Counted from the first letter of the stretch, positions 16,863-25,384 are shown. The stretch: DNA of 64,000 bases from Lentzea aerocolonigenes (GCF_000974445.1 NZ_BBOJ01000004.1:434001-498000); one strand, 5' to 3'. Numbers and translations are program-made. Notes: a model not told the origin generated them from the sequence alone.

Positions 16863-17297
16863 ATGTCAAGAGAAGAGCTGGAGCGCCTGAACGACGAAGG
16901 CATCGGCGCGTGGGACCGCCACGACCCCGACGGCTTCGTGAAGCTGCTCGCGGACGACTTCGTCTGGATCGACGACACCACACCGGAGCCGATGCGCACA
17001 CGAGACCAGGCCCGCGCCTACACCCAGGCCTGGTTCACCGCGTTCCCGGACATGCACATCCGCACGACCAACCAGGTCTGTGCCGACGACCAGATGGCCT
17101 GCGAGCTCGAGTTCACCGGCACCAACACCGGCACGCTCGCGATGGGCGGGATGGAGATCCCCGCGACCGGCAAGGCCGTGACCAGCCGCGGGACCTACTT
17201 CATGAAGTGCGAGAACGGCAAGATCACCGAGTTCCACACCCACCCGGACGCCGCGGGCATGATGATGCAGCTCGGCTTGATGGGTGCCTCTGCCTAG
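16863..17297 (+). CDS. SnoaL-like / ester cyclase-type NTF2-fold protein
   Basis: 144-residue cone-shaped NTF2-like protein of the SnoaL group. Pattern: an N-terminal helix LERLNDEGIGAWDRHDPDGF, LLADDFVWIDD, the central AWFTAFPDMHIR typical of SnoaL/ester cyclases, and a terminal YFMKCENGKITEFHTHPDA. Members include polyketide cyclases but most are uncharacterised, and no polyketide genes lie nearby. The strong AAGGAGAG six bases before the ATG fixes the start. The stop overlaps the convergent deaminase-like gene by four bases. Confidence 0.78.
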   Translation: MSREELERLNDEGIGAWDRHDPDGFVKLLADDFVWIDDTTPEPMRTRDQARAYTQAWFTAFPDMHIRTTNQVCADDQMACELEFTGTNTGTLAMGGMEIPATGKAVTSRGTYFMKCENGKITEFHTHPDAAGMMMQLGLMGASA

Positions 17298-17626
17298 AGC
17301 TGTTTCCGGAGCTCTCCGGAGGCGTCCGCGAGGAACACCGGAGCTGACGACGTGAGGTCGCGCACGGCGGCCAGCGACTCCGCGTCCGCATCGGAAGCCT
17401 CGGTGACGACGACCGCCGCCTCCAGGCCCTCAGCGCCGCTCGACACCGCGGCGGCGACGGCGGCCTGGAGCGCGGTGAGCTTCAGCGACGGCAACGCGAC
17501 GGTGGACGCGTTGTACGTGCGCCCGTCGAGGTCGCGCACGGCCGCGCCCTCCGCGGCACCGTTGCGCGCGCGGACCGACCGCGCGAGCGTCACGAGCTTG
17601 GCGTCCTCGGGGTTCAGATCAGTCAT
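17294..17626 (-). CDS. Cytidine deaminase-like protein
   Basis: 110-residue protein resembling the cytidine-deaminase-like ORF found between era and ybeY in mycobacteria. Visible are RSVRARNGAAEGAAVRDLDG and RTYNASTVALPSLKLTALQA, which follow the deaminase fold. The zinc-binding C/HxE and PCxxC motifs are absent, so catalysis is doubtful and it may be a degenerate or regulatory relative. The ATG at 17626 overlaps the 3' end of the CNNM gene by eight bases, implying co-translation. Confidence 0.68.
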   Translation of the reverse strand: MTDLNPEDAKLVTLARSVRARNGAAEGAAVRDLDGRTYNASTVALPSLKLTALQAAVAAAVSSGAEGLEAAVVVTEASDADAESLAAVRDLTSSAPVFLADASGELRKQL

Positions 17627-18908
17627 CCTCTTCGCTCTCCTTCTGCACAGGGCGCACGAGCACGGTCGTCACGCGGATGCGGCCCCGTTCGTCCTTGCCG
17701 CCCTCCGCACGCATGCGCAGGCCCGCGATCTCGGCCTCGGTGCCGGGCAGCGGCACGCGCCCGAGCCGTTGCGCGAGCAGGCCGCCGACGGTCTCGACCT
17801 CGTGGTCGTCGAGCTCGGTGCCGAACAGCGCGTCGAGGTCGTCGACCGGCAACCGCGCGCTGACCCGCACCGCACCGTCCTCCAGGTGCTCGACGGGCGG
17901 GCGGTCGTCGGTGTCGGACTCGTCGGTGATCTCGCCGACGATCTCCTCGAGGATGTCCTCGATGGTCAGCAGGCCCGCGGTGCCGCCGTACTCGTCGACG
18001 ACGATCGCCATGTGCTTGCGCGACACCTGCATCTCGCGCAGGAGGTCCGCGATCGGCTTCGAGTCCGGGATGAAGCTCGTCGGACGCATCAGCTCGGAGA
18101 CGCTCTTCGGGTCCTCGCCCTCGGCGAGCGTGGCCCGCATGAGGTCCTTGAGGTTCACCACGCCGAGCACGTCGTCGACGCTCTCGCCGATCACCGGGAC
18201 GCGGGTGTAGCCGGTGCGCAACGACAGCGCGAGCGCCTGCCGCAGCGACTTGGCCTGCTCGATCCACACGATCTCGGTGCGCGGCACCATGATCTCGCGC
18301 GCGATCGTGTCGCCCAGCTCGAACACCGAGTGGATCATCTCGCGCTCGCCCTCGTCGACGACGCCGCGTTCCTGCGCCATGTCGACCAGCTCGCGCAGCT
18401 CCACCTCGGAGCTGAACGGACCCTCGCGGAAGCCCTTGCCGGGCGTGATCGCGTTACCGATGAGGATCAGGAGCTTGCTGAGCGGCCCGAGGACGCGGCC
18501 GAGCTGCCGCACGATGCCCGCGGCCAGCAGGCTCACGCCGTACGGGTGCTGACGGCCGATGGTGCGCGGTCCGACGCCGACGAGCACGTACGACACGACG
18601 AGCATGCTCAGGCACGAGTACAGGACGGCGAGCCAGTCCTGGTCCACGTACTGCAGGTACACGCCCGTGACGAGCACCGTCGCCGACAGCTCGCAGAACA
18701 GGCGCAGCAGCAGCAACAGGTTGACGTGCCGCGGACGGTCGTTGAGGACCTGCAGCAGCTGCCCGGTGCCCCAACGCCCCTGCCGTTGCAGCGCCTCGAC
18801 CCGTGCGCGTGACACGGTGCCGAGAGCGGCGTCCACACACGCGAAGACGCCGGCAGCGAGCACGAGCAGAACGGCCAGCACGATCACACTGGCTGGGTTC
18901 TCGCTCAT
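17619..18908 (-). CDS. CNNM/CorC-type transporter (hemolysin family)
   Basis: 429-residue membrane protein of the CNNM/HlyC-CorC family, associated with Mg2+/Co2+ efflux. N-terminal DUF21 domain with about four helices (ASVIVLAVLLVLAAGVFACV; LLLLLRLFCELSATVLVTGV; LYSCLSMLVVSYVLVG). A tandem CBS pair follows (IMVPRTEIVWIEQAKSLRQA and LMRPTSFIPDSKPIADLLRE, with HMAIVVDEYGGTAGLLTIED), then the C-terminal CorC_HlyC domain. ATG at 18908, five bases after the ybeY stop. The order with ybeY and phoH matches mycobacteria. Confidence 0.9.
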   Translation of the reverse strand: MSENPASVIVLAVLLVLAAGVFACVDAALGTVSRARVEALQRQGRWGTGQLLQVLNDRPRHVNLLLLLRLFCELSATVLVTGVYLQYVDQDWLAVLYSCLSMLVVSYVLVGVGPRTIGRQHPYGVSLLAAGIVRQLGRVLGPLSKLLILIGNAITPGKGFREGPFSSEVELRELVDMAQERGVVDEGEREMIHSVFELGDTIAREIMVPRTEIVWIEQAKSLRQALALSLRTGYTRVPVIGESVDDVLGVVNLKDLMRATLAEGEDPKSVSELMRPTSFIPDSKPIADLLREMQVSRKHMAIVVDEYGGTAGLLTIEDILEEIVGEITDESDTDDRPPVEHLEDGAVRVSARLPVDDLDALFGTELDDHEVETVGGLLAQRLGRVPLPGTEAEIAGLRMRAEGGKDERGRIRVTTVLVRPVQKESEEDD

Positions 18909-18913
18909 GTGCG

Positions 18914-19474
18914 TCAGTCTTCTTCGGGATGCTGGGCAGGCTTCTGCTCGTCCAGGCCGACGGCGCCGAGCACCTTGTCGTCCGTGCTGCGCTGGAGCGC
19001 GGCCCGTTCGGCCTCGTCGCGCGCGTTGCGGAAGTCCGAGAGGATGCGGTTCTGCAGCGTGAACATCTCACGCTCCTCAGCGGGCTCGGCGTGGTCGTAC
19101 CCGAGCAGGTGCAGCACGCCGTGCACGGTCAGCAGGTGCAGCTCGTCCAGCAGGCCGTGGCCCGCCTTCTTGGCCTGGTCCTTGGCGAACGCCGGGCACA
19201 GCACGATGTCCCCGAGCAGCGCGGGACCGAGCCCGGCGGCGTCGGGCCGGCGCGCCGAGTCCAGCTCGTCCATGGGGAAGGCCATGACGTCCGTGGGACC
19301 CGGCAGGTCCATCCAGCGCTCGTGCAGGTCGGCCATCACGTCCAGCTCGACGAGCAGGACGGACAGCTCGGCCAGCGGGCTCACACCCATGCGGTCCAGC
19401 GCGAAGCGGGCGGCGGAGACGATGGAACCCTCGTCGACTCCGACACCCGACTCGTTGGCGATCTCGATGCTCAC
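18914..19474 (-). CDS. ybeY: Endoribonuclease YbeY
   Basis: 186-residue rRNA-maturation endoribonuclease. The zinc-binding signature is [11 protein letters not shown], preceded by the conserved [12 protein letters not shown] and GDIVLCP segments. The C-terminal 35 residues ([15 protein letters not shown] onward) are a charged tail beyond the core. The GTG at 19474 starts at SIEIANESG, the usual N-terminus; upstream in-frame sequence does not match the family. It lies six bases after the phoH stop and five before the CNNM gene, so phoH-ybeY-CNNM is one operon. Confidence 0.95.
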   Translation of the reverse strand: MSIEIANESGVGVDEGSIVSAARFALDRMGVSPLAELSVLLVELDVMADLHERWMDLPGPTDVMAFPMDELDSARRPDAAGLGPALLGDIVLCPAFAKDQAKKAGHGLLDELHLLTVHGVLHLLGYDHAEPAEEREMFTLQNRILSDFRNARDEAERAALQRSTDDKVLGAVGLDEQKPAQHPEED

Positions 19475-19479
19475 GGCGC

Positions 19480-21609
19480 CTATCGTCCCCGGCGCTGGTT
19501 CCCCCGGCGTGCACCGGGTCCAGGGTGTCGCCCGTTCTGGTCGATGACCTCCTGCTCGACCTGCCACTTCTCGTAGGCGTCGACGATGTCGCCGACCAGG
19601 CGGTGGCGCACCACGTCCTGGCTGGTCAGCACCGAGAAGTGCACGTCGTCGACACCTTCGAGGATGTCCTTGACGACCTTCAGACCGCTGCGCTGGCCGC
19701 CGGGGAGGTCGACCTGGGTGATGTCACCGGTCACGACGATCTTGGAGCCGAAGCCCAGGCGGGTGAGGAACATCTTCATCTGCTCAGGCGTGGTGTTCTG
19801 CGCCTCGTCGAGGATGATGAACGCGTCGTTGAGCGTGTTGTGCGTGAGCAGGTAGTCCTCGGTGACGTACAGGGAGTCCTGCGCCGCCACCTGGATGCAC
19901 ACCGTCTCCGTCCGGCCCGCGGGCTCGATGCTGTCGATGAACCGCATCGGACGCCCGCCGCCGCCGGCCGCGTGGTACTTCTCCCGCTTGCGCCTGAGCC
20001 GGAACGGCTCGACGCCTTCGGGCAGCCTGATGTCGAGGATGAAGGCGTCGTGGCGGTAGCCGACCTCACGCCCCTTCGCCAGGCCCGGCTTGCGTCCCTC
20101 GGCAGGACGGCAGCGCCAGTAGGCGACGCCACCGAGCGAACGGACCAGCCCGACGACGTCGTCCCGCAAGCGTTCCGATGTCGTCGTGTACTGGATGCGG
20201 CAGGTGCGGCCGACCTGCGTGACCGGGCCGCCGTCCGTGTCGAGCAGACCCTGCAGCACGGCCAGGCGCACCGCCTCGCTGTTGTGCAGGTACAGCTCGG
20301 GCACGAACTTGGTGTGCGACCGCGTGCCGTGCAGACCCAGTTCCCGCATGACCCTGGTCACCGGGTTCTCGAGAGTCACCAGGTCCCCAGGCGCCTTCAC
20401 GCGGTTCAGCGTGTAGTCGACACGGTTCTTCTTCATCACCGCGATCGGCTCGAGAGCGACCTGGAGAGCGAAGGCGAGAGCCGGGTCCGCAGTGGAGAAC
20501 GACGGGGTCGTGCTGCCAGTGACACACCCGTCGCCGAGCAGGAGGCCCAGCGCGTACGGGTCCATCGGCACTTCGCGTTCCGGGAGGCACACCGGCGCGC
20601 TGAGGAGTGGAAGCTCGTAGCGACGTGCGTGAGCGGCACGAAGCTTGCCGATCATCTCCTTGGTCTCCAGCACGCGCCACGGCTTGTTCCGGCGCCGGTC
20701 CGATGCCGTGCGCACGGTCCAGAGGTGCTCTCCGCAGGCCAGAGTCGAGGAACCGTCCTGCGCGGTGACGCGGTAGACGTCCTTCTCGCCCTGCGGGTAC
20801 ACGCCGAGCACCGGGGTCGGCTCGCCGTTGGAACCGATGACGAGGTCACCGACCTGCAGCGATCCGATCGGCCGGTAGCCGTCCGGGGTGAGCACGGGGG
20901 TGAAGATCGGCTGAGCGCGGCCACGCATGTAAGCCAGTGGCGCGACCTCGATCGTCCCCGCCTGCGTCAGGCGCGGGATCGACTCCGGGTCGACCATGTC
21001 GTGCAGCGCGTCGTAGAGCGGGCGCAGGTACGGGTCGATCTTCTCGTAGAGCGTGCCGGGCAGGTAGCCGAGCCGCTCGCCCGCCTCGACGGCCGGGCGG
21101 GTGAGGATGATGCGGTTGACCTGCTTGGCCTGCAGTGCCTGAACGGCCTTGGCCATGGCGAGGTAGGTCTTGCCGGTGCCGGCGGGGCCGATGCCGAACA
21201 CGACGGTGTTCTTGTCGATCGCGTCCACGTAGTGCTTCTGGTTCAGCGTCTTCGGCCGGATCGTGCGGCCGCGGCGGCTGATGATGTCCAGGCTGAGCAC
21301 CTCGGCGGGCGACTCGTCGGTGTTCGAGCTCAGCATCGCTACCGTGCGGCGGACGGTGTTCTGGTCGACGGCCTGGCCGCGGGCGGCGAGGGTGACGAGC
21401 TCGGAGAAGACGCGTTCCGCGAAAGCCACGTCGGCGGGGTCGCCGGACAAGGTGATCTCGTTCCCGCGCACGTGGACGTCGGCGTCGAGCAGTTCCTCGG
21501 CGAGCCGGAGGTTCTCGTCGCGCGACCCCAGCAGGCTGAGCACCGCACCATCGGGCACGGCGAACCGGGACTGACCTTCCTTGTTGCTCTGCTGTGTTTC
21601 TTCGGCCAC
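19480..21609 (-). CDS. phoH: PhoH-family ATPase interrupted in frame by an intein
   Basis: 709 codons, of which 360 (residues 232-591) are an intein; the spliced protein would be 349 residues, normal for PhoH/PhoL. Extein features: a KH-like N-terminal region ([20 protein letters not shown]), Walker A GPAGTGKT (residues 141-148), and after the intein Walker B in [20 protein letters not shown] and a basic C-terminus. The break falls between APLAYMRGR and TLNDAF, just before Walker B, so the unspliced protein cannot form its ATP site. Activity therefore depends on splicing. It is upstream of ybeY by six bases. PhoH proteins are RNA-linked ATPases, often with YbeY. Confidence 0.95.
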   Translation of the reverse strand: MAEETQQSNKEGQSRFAVPDGAVLSLLGSRDENLRLAEELLDADVHVRGNEITLSGDPADVAFAERVFSELVTLAARGQAVDQNTVRRTVAMLSSNTDESPAEVLSLDIISRRGRTIRPKTLNQKHYVDAIDKNTVVFGIGPAGTGKTYLAMAKAVQALQAKQVNRIILTRPAVEAGERLGYLPGTLYEKIDPYLRPLYDALHDMVDPESIPRLTQAGTIEVAPLAYMRGRAQPIFTPVLTPDGYRPIGSLQVGDLVIGSNGEPTPVLGVYPQGEKDVYRVTAQDGSSTLACGEHLWTVRTASDRRRNKPWRVLETKEMIGKLRAAHARRYELPLLSAPVCLPEREVPMDPYALGLLLGDGCVTGSTTPSFSTADPALAFALQVALEPIAVMKKNRVDYTLNRVKAPGDLVTLENPVTRVMRELGLHGTRSHTKFVPELYLHNSEAVRLAVLQGLLDTDGGPVTQVGRTCRIQYTTTSERLRDDVVGLVRSLGGVAYWRCRPAEGRKPGLAKGREVGYRHDAFILDIRLPEGVEPFRLRRKREKYHAAGGGGRPMRFIDSIEPAGRTETVCIQVAAQDSLYVTEDYLLTHNTLNDAFIILDEAQNTTPEQMKMFLTRLGFGSKIVVTGDITQVDLPGGQRSGLKVVKDILEGVDDVHFSVLTSQDVVRHRLVGDIVDAYEKWQVEQEVIDQNGRHPGPGARRGNQRRGR
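19837..20916 (-). mobile_element. PhoH intein, class 3-like splice residues, LAGLIDADG endonuclease
   Basis: In-frame 360-residue intein. It begins with Ala1 ([13 protein letters not shown]) rather than Cys or Ser and ends LLTHN before Thr+1. The three class 3 marker residues are present: Trp66 in block B (CGEHLW), Cys340 in block F (TVCIQV) and Thr358 in block G (THN). The block B TxxH has Cys in place of Thr. Two LAGLIDADG motifs, LGLLLGDG (about 123-130) and QGLLDTDG (222-229), look intact, so homing may still be active. In class 3 inteins the block F Cys attacks the N-terminal junction; that mechanism is established for the class and inferred here. Confidence 0.9.
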
Positions 21610-21670
21610 GTGGCCCCGGCCTGCTTCCTGTCGCTCGGATCTGGTGCCGTCGATGCTAGTCCGGCCGAAA

Positions 21671-22513
21671 ATGAGTGGCTACCGGATTGCTCACGGTGTG
21701 TGCTCACGAACTGTGGAGATCCGCAGGCTTGGTGTCGACGACATACCCGAGTGCATGAAGCTCATCACGGACCGGAACTGGACGTGGCCTCCTGAGCAGT
21801 GGGAGCTCCTGCTTTCACTCGGTCCCGGCCTCGGCGCCTTCGACAACGGCACGATCCTGGGCACGGCGCTGTCGACGCCGTATCCCGAGGCGCAGGCGAT
21901 CAGCGGCGTGCTGGTCGGCACCTGGGCCGAACGCCGAGGTGTCGCGACTGCGCTGATATCCAATATATTGGATATCAGAGAGTCGGCCGTCTCCGTGCTG
22001 TACGCGACGCCCATGGGCGAGTCGATGTACGCGAAGCTCGGCTTTCACCCGGTCGGGGCGACCAGTGAGTTCCACGGCGTGTTCACCGGAACACCCGCCA
22101 GCGTGACTCGTCCGGTCACCGCGGCCGACCTGCCCGCGATCCGGGCGCTGGACCACGAGGTCAGCGGCTATTCACGTGACGGGTTCTGGGACTTCGCGCC
22201 GTCCCAGTACTCGTTGCACACGGCGGAGTTCGAAGGCGGGCTCGGCCTGATCGGCACGCGCGAGCTCGCGAACGGTCCCGCGGTGGGCCCGATCATCGCA
22301 CCCACCGCGGCCAACGCGTGCGCGATGATCTCCGACGTGGTCGCCGGACGGGGGCCGTTCCGCGTCGACACCGTCGACGCCGACGTCGCCGCCTTCCTGA
22401 AGGACAACGGGTTCGAGACGCGCTACGGCTGCGCGGTGATGGTGCACGGCGCGAAGACGTTGCCGGGTGATCGGTCGCGCTACTTCGCGCCCGCGTCGCT
22501 CGCGCTGGGATGA
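21671..22513 (+). CDS. GNAT-family N-acetyltransferase, first of a tandem pair
   Basis: 280-residue acetyltransferase with an N-terminal GNAT domain (VEIRRLGVDDIPECMKLITD, the acetyl-CoA loop TWAERRGVATALI, and LYAKLGF-like MYAKLGFHPVG) and a C-terminal half that repeats the fold more loosely. It aligns throughout with the next gene. By that alignment the true start could be GTG 21713 (at VEIRRL); ATG 21671 is given as the longest plausible. Neither has a good ribosome site. A 26-bp perfect palindrome lies inside at 21953-21978, encoding the ISNILDIR segment directly after the acetyl-CoA loop. Substrate unknown. Confidence 0.72.
   Translation: MSGYRIAHGVCSRTVEIRRLGVDDIPECMKLITDRNWTWPPEQWELLLSLGPGLGAFDNGTILGTALSTPYPEAQAISGVLVGTWAERRGVATALISNILDIRESAVSVLYATPMGESMYAKLGFHPVGATSEFHGVFTGTPASVTRPVTAADLPAIRALDHEVSGYSRDGFWDFAPSQYSLHTAEFEGGLGLIGTRELANGPAVGPIIAPTAANACAMISDVVAGRGPFRVDTVDADVAAFLKDNGFETRYGCAVMVHGAKTLPGDRSRYFAPASLALG
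21953..21978. repeat. 26-bp perfect palindrome inside acetyltransferase gene
   Basis: Arms CTGATATCCAATA and TATTGGATATCAG meet with no spacer. It contains the TATTGGATAT form of the motif seen at 2425, 22792 and (reverse strand) 29566. It is fully coding and AT-rich against GC-rich surroundings, with no change of reading frame. Confidence 0.8.
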
Positions 22514-22539
22514 GATCTCATGTGATTTCTGGGGGAAAC

Positions 22540-23322
22540 GTGGAACTGCGACGACTGACGTTCGACGACCTGCCCGCGTGCTCCGACCTGGCCGAGAGCC
22601 GGTCGTGGCCGCGCGAGGAGAAGAAGTGGGAGTTCCTGCTCGCGCACGGCGAGGGCTGGGGACTGTTCGACGAGCAAGGGCTCGTGGGCACGACGATCGT
22701 GACGCGCTACCCCGAGCTGGCCTCGGTCAGCATGGTGCTGGTGGCCGAACGCGCCGAACGCCGGGGCCACGCCCGTCGGCTCGTATCCCATGTACTGGAT
22801 ACGGGTGTGTCGACGTTGTTCGCCACGGAGATGGGCCGCCCGTTGTACGAGCAGCTGGGGTTCCGGGCCGTCGGCTTCACCGACATCCACGCCGGCAGGT
22901 TCACGGGTCCGGCATCCGATATATCGGATATCGCGACGGCTGCGGATCTCGACGACCTCGTCGCGCTCGACACCAAGGTCACCGGCATCACGCGGCCGTA
23001 CCTGTGGGAGTCGTTGCTCGCGATGGGAACCGTGCGGATCTCCGACCACGGCGTCGCGGGCTCGTGGCAGGTCCGTGACGAACGGATGCTCATCGGCCCG
23101 GTCATCGCGGACACGCCCGCCGACGCGTGCGCGCTCATCGCCGACTGCGCGGCGGGCAACCCGAGCGTCCGGGTGGACGTGCACGACCCGGAACTGGTCG
23201 CGTTCGTCCGCGAGCACGGACTGGAGTCGTGGGGCCGGCCCACCTGGATGGTGCGCAACGCCGAGAAGCTGCCGGGCGACCGCACCCGTTACCGCGCTCC
23301 GCTGTTGCAGGCGCTGGGTTAG
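22540..23322 (+). CDS. GNAT-family N-acetyltransferase, second of a tandem pair
   Basis: 260-residue paralogue of the preceding gene: VELRRLTFDDLPACSDLAES, loop VAERAERRGHARRLVSHV, LYEQLGFRAVG, and matching C-terminal half with MLIGPVIADTPADACALIAD and a shared ending LPGDRTRYRAP. The GTG at 22540 follows GGGGGAAAC, a strong ribosome site, and begins exactly where the paralogues start to align, so it overrides an upstream ATG at 22510. Two AT-rich palindromic motifs lie inside it, one at the same structural position as in the paralogue. The 3' end overlaps the convergent HIT gene by four bases. Confidence 0.75.
   Translation: MELRRLTFDDLPACSDLAESRSWPREEKKWEFLLAHGEGWGLFDEQGLVGTTIVTRYPELASVSMVLVAERAERRGHARRLVSHVLDTGVSTLFATEMGRPLYEQLGFRAVGFTDIHAGRFTGPASDISDIATAADLDDLVALDTKVTGITRPYLWESLLAMGTVRISDHGVAGSWQVRDERMLIGPVIADTPADACALIADCAAGNPSVRVDVHDPELVAFVREHGLESWGRPTWMVRNAEKLPGDRTRYRAPLLQALG
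22782..22803. repeat. AT-rich inverted motif in second acetyltransferase gene
   Basis: CGTATCC (22782-22788) and GGATACG (22797-22803) are inverted arms around CATGTACT; the right side reads GTACTGGATAC (22792-22802). It falls just after the acetyl-CoA loop, the same place as the 26-bp palindrome in the upstream paralogue. Confidence 0.65.
22914..22929. repeat. 16-bp perfect palindrome of the GATATATCG family
   Basis: ATCCGATATATCGGAT is perfectly palindromic and is followed by ATC, giving the Asp-Ile-Ser-Asp-Ile codons of the inter-domain linker in the host acetyltransferase. It contains the same GATATATCG core found at 2404, 2479, 2551 and 29556. Confidence 0.75.
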
Positions 23323-23636
23323 AGGCGCCGGCCGCCCAGCAGGTGCAGGTGAGCGTGGAAGACCTCCTGCCCGCTGTCCGGCCCGGTGTTGAACAGCAGC
23401 CGGTATCCGCTCTCCGAGACGTTCTCGGCCTCGGCGATCTCCCTCGCGGCGGCGAAGAGGTCGCCGAGCTGGGCGCCGTCGAGGTCGACGGCGTTGGGCA
23501 CGTGCTCGCGCGGAATGACCAGCACGTGCACCGGCGCCTTGGGGTGGATGTCGCGGAACGCGAGGGTCGTCTTGGTCTCGTGCACGACCGTCGCGGGAAT
23601 CTCACCGTCGACGATCTGGCAGAACAAACAGGACAT
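23319..23636 (-). CDS. HIT-family nucleotide-binding protein
   Basis: 105-residue histidine-triad protein (HINT branch), a nucleoside phosphoramidase or related hydrolase. It starts MSCLFCQIVDGEIPA and has the DIHPKAPVHVLVIPREHV core and the triad in FHAHLHLLGG. The N-terminal Cys pair CLFC may help bind zinc together with a His. ATG 23636 follows a GGGG ribosome-site-like run. Upstream is a TetR gene eight bases away in the same direction. Confidence 0.92.
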   Translation of the reverse strand: MSCLFCQIVDGEIPATVVHETKTTLAFRDIHPKAPVHVLVIPREHVPNAVDLDGAQLGDLFAAAREIAEAENVSESGYRLLFNTGPDSGQEVFHAHLHLLGGRRL

Positions 23637-23644
23637 GCCCCAAG

Positions 23645-24235
23645 CTAAGCGAAAAGCGCGTCCAGCTGCTCGTCGACGGCCTCGACCATGTCGTCGGCCG
23701 TGAGCTCGTCGGGCCCGAGCCCGTGGTGGATGTTGAGCCCGTCGACCAGCACGATGAGCCGCCGCGCCGCCTTCATCGGCACGACGCCCTCCCGCAGTTC
23801 CCCCGCCTCTTGCGCGGCAGCGAGAATGCGCGCCACCTCGCCGTACAGCTGACGCGTGCCGTAGCGCTCCAGCTCGTGCAACGACGGTTCGACCATCGCC
23901 CGCGGCAGGAAAGACAGCAGCACCGCGGCCTCGATCCGGCGTTCGTCGTCCAGCGCCAGCATCTCGTGCGCGATGGCCTTCACCAGTTCCCGGTTGCCGA
24001 CCGGGGTGCCGATCTTCTCCAGTCGTGCGAGGAACCGCCGGTACGCGAGCTCCATCGCGAAGCCCAGCAACGCGTCCTGCGTGGGGAAGTAGTGGCGCAA
24101 CGACCCGCTCGACCACCCGGACTCGGCCGCCACCGCGCGCACGGACGCGTGGTCGATCCCGTCGCGCTGCACGATGCGCCACACCGCTTCGGCGAGCTCG
24201 CGACGACGTTCCTCGTGGTCGACAACCTTCGGCAC
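23645..24235 (-). CDS. TetR-family transcriptional regulator
   Basis: 196-residue repressor. HTH: EAVWRIVQRDGIDHASVRAV followed by AAESGWSSGSLRHYFPTQDA, the usual TetR recognition helix and YF turn. The C-terminal ligand-binding region is helical (LLSFLPRAMVEPSLHELERY, KAARRLIVLVDGLNIHHG). The GTG start at 24235 has AAAGGG seven bases upstream. It lies between a hydrolase gene and HIT, all leftward, so it may regulate the hydrolase; no operator could be picked out. Confidence 0.88.
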   Translation of the reverse strand: MPKVVDHEERRRELAEAVWRIVQRDGIDHASVRAVAAESGWSSGSLRHYFPTQDALLGFAMELAYRRFLARLEKIGTPVGNRELVKAIAHEMLALDDERRIEAAVLLSFLPRAMVEPSLHELERYGTRQLYGEVARILAAAQEAGELREGVVPMKAARRLIVLVDGLNIHHGLGPDELTADDMVEAVDEQLDALFA

Positions 24236-24244
24236 CGGCCCTTT

Positions 24245-24901
24245 CTAGCAGCCGCGCGCAAGCCGTCCGACAGCCGCGCGACACCTCTCCCACGACTCGG
24301 TGCCCGGCGTGATCACGTCCATGTGCCCGCCGCCTTCCACCACGACGAGTTCGGCCTGCGGCTCCACGGCGCAGAACTCGGTGCTCTGCTCGACCGGCAC
24401 GTCCTCGTCCCGGTCCCCGTGCACGCAGATCACCGGCTTGCCGATCGGCACCAGGGCAGCAGGCGAGGCCTCCGCGAACTGCTCTTCGGTGCACAGCTCC
24501 AGCGCCCGGTGCGTGATGTGCTTCGTGAAGTCCAGCACCGCCGCCTGCGCCACGGCTCCCACCACGCGCGCACTGTGCTTGGCCGCCCACACTGCGAGGT
24601 GACCGCCGGCGCTGTGTCCCAGCGTCACCACGGGACCGATGTCGACGGCGTCGATGGCCGCGAGGACGTCTTCGCCTGTCTGCGGCCACCCGCCACCGCC
24701 GGTAACGCGCCGGTACTCGATGTTCCACACGGCGAATCCGTCAGCCACCAGCACATCCGCGAGTGGCCGGCCCAACTCGAGTCCGTACCGCTGGTGCCAA
24801 AAACCACCGTGAATGACAACAACAGCACCCTGAGTAGCCCCAGAGGGAAGGTAAAGCTCTCCGAACTGACTGGGGTGATCACCGTAAGCAATCCGCTGCA
24901 C
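24245..24901 (-). CDS. Alpha/beta hydrolase, kynurenine formamidase-like
   Basis: 218-residue hydrolase. It has the oxyanion motif HGGFW, the nucleophile elbow GHSAGG (Ser), an acid in GDRDEDVPVEQS, and the catalytic His in GGGHMDVI. The HGGxW plus GHSAGG pattern is shared by kynurenine formamidases and small esterases; no other tryptophan-catabolism gene is nearby, so esterase is as likely. The GTG start at 24901 is used, with AGG about nine bases upstream; a 483-bp gene-free stretch lies behind it. Confidence 0.8.
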   Translation of the reverse strand: MQRIAYGDHPSQFGELYLPSGATQGAVVVIHGGFWHQRYGLELGRPLADVLVADGFAVWNIEYRRVTGGGGWPQTGEDVLAAIDAVDIGPVVTLGHSAGGHLAVWAAKHSARVVGAVAQAAVLDFTKHITHRALELCTEEQFAEASPAALVPIGKPVICVHGDRDEDVPVEQSTEFCAVEPQAELVVVEGGGHMDVITPGTESWERCRAAVGRLARGC

Positions 24902-25036
24902 ACGCAGAACCTACGTCACACAAAGAAACACCAGCACAACTAGAAGCAAGGAGAGAGCAGAGGAGGAGGAAGACATAGGCACACCCACGTCAGCCGACAA
25001 CTCGAATAGGGCCTGCCGATGCCGAAGGCGAGGCGG

Positions 25037-25233
25037 CCGGGGGTCCGGGGCTTGCCCCCGGCGTGGGGTGTGGGGGCTCGGCCCCCACAAGACACCCCCT
25101 TTTGGGCACCGGCGAAGGCGCGCCAGCGCCGAAGACGGGTGCCCAAACCAAAAGGGGCGCCTCGCGGTCCGAAGCCTGGGGGTCGCTTCGCCGCGAGGCG
25201 CCGACGCCGGACCGAGGGGGGAGGTGTCCGGCG
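25037..25233. repeat. Nest of five intergenic stem-loops, REP-like
   Basis: The gene-free stretch 24902-25384 contains five successive inverted repeats here: CCGGGGG/CCCCCGG (25037/25055); TGTGGGGGC/GCCCCCACA with a three-base loop (25069/25081); CCCCTTTTGGGCACC with a bulged partner (25096/25137); GCGCCTCGCGG/CCGCGAGGCGC, perfect 11 bp (25157/25191); and CGCCGGAC/GTCCGGCG (25205/25226). No coding pattern is convincing on either strand. The preceding 24940-24980 is purine-rich with nothing else recognised. It may be a transcription or mRNA-end element between convergent-facing ends, or a mobile palindromic repeat. Confidence 0.65.
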
Positions 25234-25259
25234 AGTCCTTTGGTCAGAAGAGCCTAATC

Positions 25260-25335
25260 GTCTACTCCGTTTACGGCTAGACCAATTGAGCCCCTCTGTA
25301 GCAAGGGTAACCCCAACTGCCTGGGATTCGCTACA
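25260..25335. other. Two adjacent AT-richer hairpins, possible structured RNA
   Basis: Hairpin one: GTCTA (25260) and TAGAC (25278) enclose a CCG/CGG stem with loop TTTA. Hairpin two: TGTAGC (25297) and GCTACA (25330) enclose a 27-base interior with a further CCC/GGG pairing. The segment is clearly AT-richer than its surroundings and lies downstream of rsmE on that gene's strand. I checked it as a tRNA and found no T-loop or anticodon arm. A terminator region or an unknown RNA are both possible. Confidence 0.4.
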
Positions 25336-25384
25336 ACTTGCGTCAAGCCAATCCATCCGCCGTTCATCTTCCGAGTGACTGGGG

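Noticed and set aside
25254..25335. Possible tRNA on the minus strand because of a GCTCAATTGGT-like string
   Set aside because: No TTCGAAT-type T-loop, no seven-base acceptor pairing and no anticodon arm could be built.
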